Origin: Clostridiales bacterium
Lineage (GTDB): Bacteria; Bacillota; Clostridia; Oscillospirales; Acutalibacteraceae
DNA: 17,555 bases
Assembly (NCBI GenBank): GCA_021202245.1
Contig: JAJQDK010000076.1
Span: 1-17,555, forward strand
Direction: 5' to 3'
Every line of letters begins with the position of its first letter. Position 1 is the stretch's first letter. Shown here piece after piece: positions 13,174-17,555 of the stretch. The notes beneath the pieces are model-generated. The model was not told where the DNA came from. It worked only from the letters and a program-made list of their open reading frames with translations, and did not search any database. A program made the translations under genes and the position numbers.

Positions 13174-13390
13174 TTATATCTACCTCGCACATTTTTACCG
13201 CTTCTTCAAAGCTGACAAACTCTCCCTTGTCATCACTTTTTTTATAATCTTCAATAAGCTTTGCACAGAATATGTCATCGTCATCCGTAGCTATGTCAGC
13301 GTATAAGCCCTGCAAATATGCAACAGCATAGCCTAACTTATAATCAGGCATTTGGTTAATTAATTGAATTGCTAAATCTTTATTGCTCAT
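13157..13390 (-). CDS. Antitoxin partner of RelE/ParE-type toxin
   Basis: This 77-residue acidic protein lies directly upstream of and overlaps the toxin gene. It begins MSNKDLAIQLINQMPDYKLG, passes through an Asp-rich stretch (TDDDDIFC) and ends with a EFVSFEEAVKMCEVD helix. That layout is typical of the neutralising C-terminal part of small clostridial antitoxins. No clear ribbon-helix-helix or HTH DNA-binding motif is visible, so autoregulation may depend on the HTH gene upstream in the same operon. GGAGG is 8 nt before ATG 13,390, so I prefer this to the in-frame ATG at 13,405. A broken copy of this gene is at 10,836-11,150. Confidence 0.85.
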   Translation of the reverse strand: MSNKDLAIQLINQMPDYKLGYAVAYLQGLYADIATDDDDIFCAKLIEDYKKSDDKGEFVSFEEAVKMCEVDINAVQN

Positions 13391-13413
13391 TGTAATTACC
13401 TCCATAGTCGTTT

Positions 13414-13620
13414 TTACTTATCGATATATTCCATTATATTGCCCGGTTGACAATTTAAAAACTCACGCAAATGATTTATGGAACGGTCATCTATATGTCC
13501 TACGCCTTTTCTCATCTTTTCAAGGGTTTCTGTTCCAATAACTTTATTTTTTCTTAACGAATACATCGTTAAGTCCTTTTCTTTTAACAGTTCAAATAAT
13601 TTGCTGTATTTTATCGCCAT
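13414..13620 (-). CDS. Small Cro/C1-type HTH regulator
   Basis: This 68-residue DNA-binding protein consists of an HTH_26-like domain only. It opens MAIKYSKLFELLKEKDLTMY, carries a degenerate recognition helix around VIGTETLEKMRKG, and ends in LNCQPGNIMEYID. ATG 13,620 follows AGGAAATG and is preferred over the ATG 9 bp upstream. It is the first gene of a minus-strand operon with the antitoxin (23-bp gap) and toxin, so it probably represses that operon. The protein is related in layout to the regulator at 15,070-15,309. Confidence 0.85.
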   Translation of the reverse strand: MAIKYSKLFELLKEKDLTMYSLRKNKVIGTETLEKMRKGVGHIDDRSINHLREFLNCQPGNIMEYIDK

Positions 13621-13654
13621 ATTTATCATTTCCTATAAAGCTGTATTTTAACTA

Positions 13655-13683
13655 ATTATACTATATACACTGTACTAAATCAA
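13655..13683 (-). promoter_or_regulatory. Sigma-A promoter of HTH-antitoxin-toxin operon
   Basis: On the minus strand TTGATT (13,678-13,683) and TATAAT (13,655-13,660) are 17 bp apart, about 35 bp before the HTH start. Confidence 0.8.
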
Positions 13684-13688
13684 GTGTA
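13666..13688. promoter_or_regulatory. Inverted-repeat operator over the toxin-operon promoter
   Basis: TACACT and AGTGTA arms are separated by 11 bp and centred on the spacer and -35 region of the promoter. This is the expected place for a repressor such as the HTH protein. Confidence 0.5.
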
Positions 13689-13741
13689 ATTATTTACAAA
13701 TATATGAAGTTTGATTTGTATAGTTCATCAATAAATGTAAG

Positions 13742-13822
13742 TCAACCGAAACGAGTATATTGATAGATATTTTTCTCAAAACTGCCGGTTGGCAGTGCTT
13801 CAATTTTATCTATTGACATACC
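13742..13822 (-). pseudogene. Second copy of the unrecognised gene fragment; right direct repeat
   Basis: The minus strand reads MSIDKIEALPTGSFEK, as in the 12,731-12,890 copy. A two-base insertion then shifts the frame to NIYQYTRFG and a stop, so only 25 residues remain. The DNA is about 80 bp of near-identical direct repeat to 12,815-12,893. The rest of the 361-379 bp gap between the HTH gene and the DUF3990 gene holds the two promoters and the IS-end remnant listed separately. Confidence 0.75.
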
Positions 13823-13856
13823 TGCTTTTTTATTGCGGCGTGTTTTATAAAAATTC

Positions 13857-13885
13857 TTGCTAAATAAAAGTGAACAAGATATAAT
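13857..13885 (+). promoter_or_regulatory. Promoter of the DUF3990-DUF3791 pair
   Basis: TTGCTA (13,857-13,862) and a perfect TATAAT (13,880-13,885) are 17 bp apart. The start codon is about 115 bp downstream, leaving a long leader that includes the IS-end-like hairpin at 13,935. Confidence 0.6.
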
Positions 13886-13934
13886 TATTAATATACTGAC
13901 TTTGGCATGATATTTTAACATAATATGGAGTAAA

Positions 13935-13966
13935 TCCCCTGTCTTTAGGCATGGAGAGTGTCAAAG
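13935..13966 (+). mobile_element. IS200/IS605-like right-end remnant in leader of DUF3990 gene
   Basis: TCCCCTGTCTTTAGGCATGG and the following AGAGTGTCAAAGG have the order and loop (CTTTAG) of the TnpB-element right end, though the stem is degenerate. No transposase gene accompanies it. It lies at the junction between the repeat-rich region and the defence genes. Confidence 0.5.
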
Positions 13967-13999
13967 GGATAAATTATTAGCATTTAAGAGGTGAAAGAT

Positions 14000-14461
14000 A
14001 TGATTCTATACCATGCGAGCAAACAAACAGTGGAATATCCTGAAGTCAGAAAAGGAAGGTTCACAAAAGATTTCTCTTGGGGATTTTACTGTACAAAATT
14101 AAAAGAACAGGCTGTTAGATGGGCAAATCGTGGAGAAGGAGAGCCTGTAATAAATAAATATGAGTACACAAAAAATCCTGAATTAAAAATCCTTAGATTT
14201 GACAATCTAACTGATGAATGGTTGGATTTTGTAGCAAAGTGCAGATCTGGGAAAACGCATGAATATGATATTGTGGAAGGACCAATGGCTAACGATACAA
14301 TTTGGAATTATGTGGCTGATTTTGTAAATGGAAGTATAACAAGAAAACAGTTTTGGGCATTGGCAGAGTTTCGCAGGCCGACACACCAGATCAGTTTTCA
14401 TACGTTGCGAGCCTTGGACTGCTTAAAGTTTGTTGGAAGTGAGATTAAGTATGATCAGTGA
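14000..14461 (+). CDS. DUF3990 protein, ADP-ribosyltransferase-like
   Basis: This 153-residue protein has the DUF3990 layout. LYHASKQTVEYPEVRKGRFT opens it, followed by KDFSWGFYCTKLKEQAVRWA, KYEYTKNPELKILRFD, EWLDFVAKCR, YDIVEGPMANDTIWN and a closing HQISFHTLRALDCLKFV. DUF3990 is placed in the ADP-ribosyltransferase fold group. The LYHAS and DFSWGFYCT segments would correspond to NAD-binding strands, but no reaction has been shown for this protein. GAGGTG is 6 nt before ATG 14,000, so the GTG at 13,991 is rejected. The DUF3791 gene overlaps its 3' end by 11 bp. The pair is more AT-rich than the BREX genes that follow and looks like a separate acquisition. Confidence 0.82.
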   Translation: MILYHASKQTVEYPEVRKGRFTKDFSWGFYCTKLKEQAVRWANRGEGEPVINKYEYTKNPELKILRFDNLTDEWLDFVAKCRSGKTHEYDIVEGPMANDTIWNYVADFVNGSITRKQFWALAEFRRPTHQISFHTLRALDCLKFVGSEIKYDQ

Positions 14462-14900
14462 GAGAAGAAACACTTTATTCTACGTGTGTGCATTGATAGA
14501 ATATGTATCGAGAGAAACTACAAATCACAGAAGATATGTAGTTGAGAAAATAGGAAAGGCAGGAATGCAGAAGCTATTCAAAGATGCATCGGTCAATCAT
14601 TGCTTAACATTTGAGCAGGTATCGACAGAAGTGATTGAGCAATATTGCATTGAAACCGGGAGTTACGATACGATTTCAAACTGTAAATATTCGATACCAT
14701 CCTTCATAGATATTGGGAAGGTGTATGCATATCTGACGGAGATTCTTTCAGTGGACGAGAGTACAGATGTGGATACGGTTATGGGGATTTTTGAGTCTTT
14801 TTTGAGTGACGAGATATCGAACTTCAAGACAGGCATCTATTTTGAAAATCTCAGTTACCTGTCAGAATCATTTAAAGCTGGGAAATTGCTTGATTTTTAG
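14451..14900 (+). CDS. DUF3791-like protein partnered with DUF3990
   Basis: The first ~70 residues resemble DUF3791: an N-terminal helix LFYVCALIEYVSRETTNHR, then VEKIGKAGMQKLFKDA, and LTFEQVSTEVIEQYCIETG. The protein has 149 residues, longer than the short DUF3791 proteins I know of. The extension includes SIPSFIDIGKVYAYLTEIL and a helical, acidic C-terminal part. DUF3791 and DUF3990 genes are frequently neighbours. With an 11-bp overlap and a transferase-like partner, a toxin-antitoxin or effector-immunity pair is a reasonable inference, with this protein as the candidate neutraliser. No catalytic motif is seen. Confidence 0.7.
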   Translation: MISERRNTLFYVCALIEYVSRETTNHRRYVVEKIGKAGMQKLFKDASVNHCLTFEQVSTEVIEQYCIETGSYDTISNCKYSIPSFIDIGKVYAYLTEILSVDESTDVDTVMGIFESFLSDEISNFKTGIYFENLSYLSESFKAGKLLDF

Positions 14901-14916
14901 TTATATGATAAAAAAT

Positions 14917-14933
14917 ATTTCATGCGCTGAAAT
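14917..14933. other. Short inverted repeat after DUF3791 gene
   Basis: ATTTCA-TGCGC-TGAAAT is a perfect 6-bp stem with a 5-nt loop, 17 bp after the stop codon and followed by TCTTGTT. It may be a weak terminator separating the pair from the BREX operon. Confidence 0.4.
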
Positions 14934-15000
14934 TCTTGTTGCGCTCGCCCCAAGAGTTTTTGAGAACGCAAAATTCCTTCTTCGCTTTTTCTCATATCAA

Positions 15001-15009
15001 TGTTATAAT
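15001..15009 (+). promoter_or_regulatory. Extended -10 promoter of the BREX operon
   Basis: TGTTATAAT is an extended -10 box with a perfect TATAAT; the -35 region (TTCGCT, 14,981-14,986) is poor. An inverted repeat GTCTGC (15,011-15,016) / GCAGAC (15,043-15,048) lies in the early leader and could be an operator for the adjacent regulator or an RNA stem. Confidence 0.6.
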
Positions 15010-15069
15010 GGTCTGCGGTAGGTTTAATTATAGTTTCACATAGCAGACAAGGATAAGTGAGGTTTGACG

Positions 15070-15309
15070 ATGGCTGTATCTTATAAGAGACTTTTCAAGT
15101 CGCTGATTGACCGAGATATGAAGAAAAAGGACTTGTGCCAAGTGGCGAATGTCAGTCCTGCAACAGTAGCAAAACTGTCAAATGGTGATAACGTGATGGT
15201 GGAGGTGCTGGAGCGGATATGCCTGAGTCTGCATTGTAATATAGAGGACATCGTAGAAATTATTCCAAATGAAAGTCCGGAAAATGGGACACCGAATCAG
15301 GTAAAATAG
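15070..15309 (+). CDS. Small Cro/C1-type HTH regulator heading the BREX operon
   Basis: This 79-residue protein opens MAVSYKRLFKSLIDRDMKKK. The HTH follows, with DLCQVANVSPATVAKLSNG as the turn and recognition helix, then LERICLSLHCNIEDIVEI and a short acidic/polar tail. This is the HTH_26-like type often seen as a local repressor. GTGAGG is 7 nt before ATG 15,070. It lies 23 bp before brxA on the same strand, so it is probably in the BREX transcript and controls it. Many BREX loci instead carry the larger WYL-domain regulator BrxR, which is not seen here. The similar gene at 13,414-13,620 suggests a shared regulator family across both accessory modules. Confidence 0.86.
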   Translation: MAVSYKRLFKSLIDRDMKKKDLCQVANVSPATVAKLSNGDNVMVEVLERICLSLHCNIEDIVEIIPNESPENGTPNQVK

Positions 15310-15332
15310 CATCATGAGGAGAATCTGACTAT

Positions 15333-15935
15333 ATGGAGCGAAAAGAATACAGCGCGGGAGCCGTTAAACTGTCCTTCTGGTTTATGGAATTTCGGAAGGT
15401 CGTCGAGCTTCGAGGCGAAGGCAAAACATATGAAGACATTAAACAGCTGAGTCAGGAGGAGAACCTTTTTGCAACTTCTACCCCCGCAAGAGCGAAACAG
15501 ATTTGCAGTACGGTGACAACGCGGGTGCAGAGTCTGGATGACAGCTTTTATCCTGTTTTTTCGGAGAGCGACCTGTCCACGCAGAAATTATTTAACCTTG
15601 CAGCTGTAATGACCAGTGATACGCTGTTTTTCGACTTTGTATATGAAGTCGTCCGGGAAAAAATGATTATCGGCAGTAATGAGCTGGCTGACAGTGATGT
15701 TCGGATTTTCTTTAAGGATAAACAGCAGCAGAATGAAAAAGTAGCAGAATGGACAGACATCACGCTGAACCGTTTAGGACGCTGCTACAAAACCATGCTC
15801 TATGAGGCCGGTATCACGGACAAGGCAAAAGAAACCAGAAAGATATTCAGACCGATTTTAGACCCCATGTTTGAGCGCTGGCTGAATGAGCATGACATGG
15901 GTGTTTTCGTGAAAGCACTGACGGGGGTGAGATAA
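15333..15935 (+). CDS. brxA: BREX protein BrxA (DUF1819)
   Basis: This 200-residue protein matches the DUF1819/BrxA family in length and order. It opens YSAGAVKLSFWFMEFRKVVE and continues with LSQEENLFATSTPARAKQI, LAAVMTSDTLFFDFVYEVVR, ADSDVRIFFKDKQQQNEKVA and ITLNRLGRCYKTMLYEAG. BrxA has a NusB-like fold and binds DNA. In type 1 BREX it is part of the defence locus that marks host DNA by methylation and blocks phage replication. GAGGA lies upstream of the ATG. The stop codon shares a base with the brxB start (TAATG), so the two are translationally coupled. Confidence 0.93.
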   Translation: MERKEYSAGAVKLSFWFMEFRKVVELRGEGKTYEDIKQLSQEENLFATSTPARAKQICSTVTTRVQSLDDSFYPVFSESDLSTQKLFNLAAVMTSDTLFFDFVYEVVREKMIIGSNELADSDVRIFFKDKQQQNEKVAEWTDITLNRLGRCYKTMLYEAGITDKAKETRKIFRPILDPMFERWLNEHDMGVFVKALTGVR

Positions 15936-16513
15936 TGGCAGACCTGGCTGCACGACTGGACGAAATGGAAAAGGCAATCCGGAAGCCTTACTTTCGTAGC
16001 AGCAGCGGACGTGCGAATGAAGTGAATTACTGGATTTTTGATTATCCCCCGGAGCAGGAACTGGAAGTTCGTGAGCGCATTGCGTACTTGCAGAACAAGA
16101 ATCAGAAAGGGACAGACGGGTTTGACCTGGTTGTTTTCGACCTCTATGACATCATCATAGACTTTCTGATTGATAAGAACTTCATGGACAAGTGCTATGG
16201 TTTTGAGCAGAAACGAGGCTTTGACCGGATCACAAAAGCAGTCAACAATTCCATGAAGATCAACGATGATGACAATCTGATTGTCCAGTACATCAAAGAT
16301 CACACACCGGAGAATGCGGTTGTGTTTCTGACCGGAATCGGGAAATGCTATCCCATCCTGCGTTCCCACAAGGTGCTGAACAATCTGCATCAGGCCTTTG
16401 TCAGGGTGCCGGTGGTACTGTTCTTCCCTGGAACTTATAATGAGCAGGAATTGATCCTGTTTAACGAGATAAAAGACGACAATTACTATCGGGCGTTCAA
16501 GCTCGTGAAGTGA
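15935..16513 (+). CDS. brxB: BREX protein BrxB (DUF1788)
   Basis: This 192-residue DUF1788 protein is of typical length. Visible blocks are the N-terminal LDEMEKAIRKPYF, then YWIFDYPPEQELEVRERIAY, FDLVVFDLYDIIIDFLIDKN, VVFLTGIGKCYPILRSHKVL, VPVVLFFPGTYNEQELILF and the C-terminal YYRAFKLV. The central GIGKCYPILRSH and FFPG.Y segments are hallmarks of the family. BrxB is an essential component of several type 1 BREX systems, but its biochemical role is not settled. It sits between brxA and brxC in the canonical order, with one-base overlap at the start. Confidence 0.93.
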   Translation: MADLAARLDEMEKAIRKPYFRSSSGRANEVNYWIFDYPPEQELEVRERIAYLQNKNQKGTDGFDLVVFDLYDIIIDFLIDKNFMDKCYGFEQKRGFDRITKAVNNSMKINDDDNLIVQYIKDHTPENAVVFLTGIGKCYPILRSHKVLNNLHQAFVRVPVVLFFPGTYNEQELILFNEIKDDNYYRAFKLVK

Positions 16514-16530
16514 TGGAAAGAGGTATTGAA

Positions 16531-17555
16531 ATGCTGATTAAAGATATGTTCCGCAAGGAAATCGACCGTGAAATTCAGGGCGTTATCATCGTAGGCCAGG
16601 GAGAAGAAACGAATGTTGCGCAGGAGCTGGAGGAATACGTCGTTACAAAGGAATTGCAGCGGCATTTTGCAGACTTCTTTGCGGCTTATAAAAAGAGCAT
16701 CGTCGGGATGACACCCAAAATGGGGGTATGGATTTCCGGCTTCTTTGGAAGTGGTAAATCTCACTTTCTGAAAATCCTGTCCTACCTGTTAAAGAATCAG
16801 GCTGTTGGAGACAAGAAGGCGCTGGACTATTTTATCGACGATGATAAAATTGTTGACCGCATGGTGCTGGCTGATATGAAGCTGGCGGCAGACACGCCCA
16901 CTGACGTGATCCTCTTCAACATTGACTCTAAGAGCGATTCGGGCAGCAAGCAGGACAAAGACGCCATCGTGAATGTCTTCCTGAAGGTATTCAATGAGAT
17001 GCAAGGCTTATGCGGCTCCATGCCCCATCTGGCTGATCTGGAGCGTCGGCTGTCTGATGAAGGCCGACTGGACGAGTTCAAAGCTGCTTTTGCAGAGGAG
17101 TATGGTTCGGCTTGGGAAAACTCCCGGCAGGACTTTGATTTCATCCAGGATACGGTTGTGGATGTCCTTTCCGACATGGGCTTTATGAGCGAATCCGCTG
17201 CCCGGAACTGGTGCGAAAAGGCCGTGGAGCCTTATCAGATCAGCATTGAAGACTTCGCAAAGCGGGTCAAGGCGTATATTGACAAGAAGGGCAATAATCA
17301 TCATGTCGTGTTCCTGGTGGATGAAGTCGGCCAGTACATCGGCGATAACTCTAAGCTCATGCTCAACCTCCAGACGGTGACGGAGGAATTGGGCAAGGAG
17401 TGCATGGGTAAGGCATGGGTCATTGTGACCAGCCAGCAGGACATTGACTCTATCACCCAGGTGAAGGGCAATGATTTCTCTAAGATTCAGGGGCGCTTTG
17501 ACACTCGTCTGTCCCTGTCCTCTGCCAACGTGGATGCCGTTATCAAAAAGAGAAT
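16531..17555 (+). CDS. brxC: BREX ATPase BrxC, 3'-truncated by window edge
   Basis: The open frame continues off the right edge and shows 341 residues of a protein usually about 1,200 long. It begins MLIKDMFRKEIDREIQGVI. Walker A GFFGSGKSH is at residues 70-78, followed by FLKILSYLLKN, and Walker B VVFLVDEVGQYI is at about 259-270. AWVIVTSQQDID then forms a sensor-like strand, and FSKIQGRFDTRLSLSSANVD follows. BrxC is the large P-loop ATPase of type 1 BREX. AAGAGG lies 7 nt before ATG 16,531, while the in-frame ATG at 16,513 overlaps the brxB stop and has no ribosome site. The methyltransferase pglX, the phosphatase-like pglZ and the protease-like brxL should lie downstream, outside the window. 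Confidence 0.95.
   Translation, partial: MLIKDMFRKEIDREIQGVIIVGQGEETNVAQELEEYVVTKELQRHFADFFAAYKKSIVGMTPKMGVWISGFFGSGKSHFLKILSYLLKNQAVGDKKALDYFIDDDKIVDRMVLADMKLAADTPTDVILFNIDSKSDSGSKQDKDAIVNVFLKVFNEMQGLCGSMPHLADLERRLSDEGRLDEFKAAFAEEYGSAWENSRQDFDFIQDTVVDVLSDMGFMSESAARNWCEKAVEPYQISIEDFAKRVKAYIDKKGNNHHVVFLVDEVGQYIGDNSKLMLNLQTVTEELGKECMGKAWVIVTSQQDIDSITQVKGNDFSKIQGRFDTRLSLSSANVDAVIKKR

Noticed and set aside
15800..16390. 196-residue minus-strand frame antisense to brxA and brxB
   Set aside because: It is a shadow of two well-supported BREX genes, without a ribosome site or recognisable domain.

Overview
The window reads as low-to-mid GC Clostridia, most likely a gut Oscillospiraceae/Ruminococcaceae-type anaerobe. 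The basis is a group-B-type [FeFe] hydrogenase, a DUF951 gene before prfA, frequent TTG starts behind GAGGTG-type ribosome sites, and sigma-A promoters with 17-bp spacers. The genus is an inference.

Bases 1-10,830 are mostly core chromosome. The end of panD and coaBC (coenzyme A synthesis) come first. Next is an AT-rich PBECR4-type nuclease gene preceded by a compact, foldable leader RNA and a hairpin. A small unknown gene converges on a ydcF-like membrane protein gene, and a monomeric [FeFe] hydrogenase follows on the minus strand. A plus-strand housekeeping run then holds DUF951, prfA, tsaC/sua5, coaE, a membrane-anchored lytic transglycosylase and an M18 aminopeptidase, and it ends with tRNA-Arg(ACG) and a strong terminator. 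The visible PanD lacks the serine that normally becomes its pyruvoyl cofactor (Gly-Ala instead of Gly-Ser).

Bases 10,831-14,000 are an accessory patchwork. A decayed antitoxin copy is interrupted by a ~168-bp hairpin-rich insertion that looks like a non-autonomous IS200/IS605-type element. Next is a DUF234-type ATPase gene with its own promoter and tandem operator-like repeats. It is followed by a three-gene minus-strand operon (HTH regulator, antitoxin, RelE/ParE-type toxin). Two pairs of direct repeats show that part of this region was duplicated: the antitoxin segment (10,836-11,150 and 13,185-13,335) and an ~80-bp gene fragment (12,815-12,893 and 13,743-13,822).

Bases 14,000-17,555 are a defence region on the plus strand. 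A DUF3990 (ADP-ribosyltransferase-like) and DUF3791 gene pair comes first. It is followed by a small Cro/C1 regulator, brxA, brxB and the first 341 codons of brxC, i.e. the start of a type 1 BREX phage-defence operon that runs off the window. The expected pglX, pglZ and brxL lie outside it. The tRNA-Arg gene is a plausible left boundary of this accessory region, although no integrase or second attachment site is visible.
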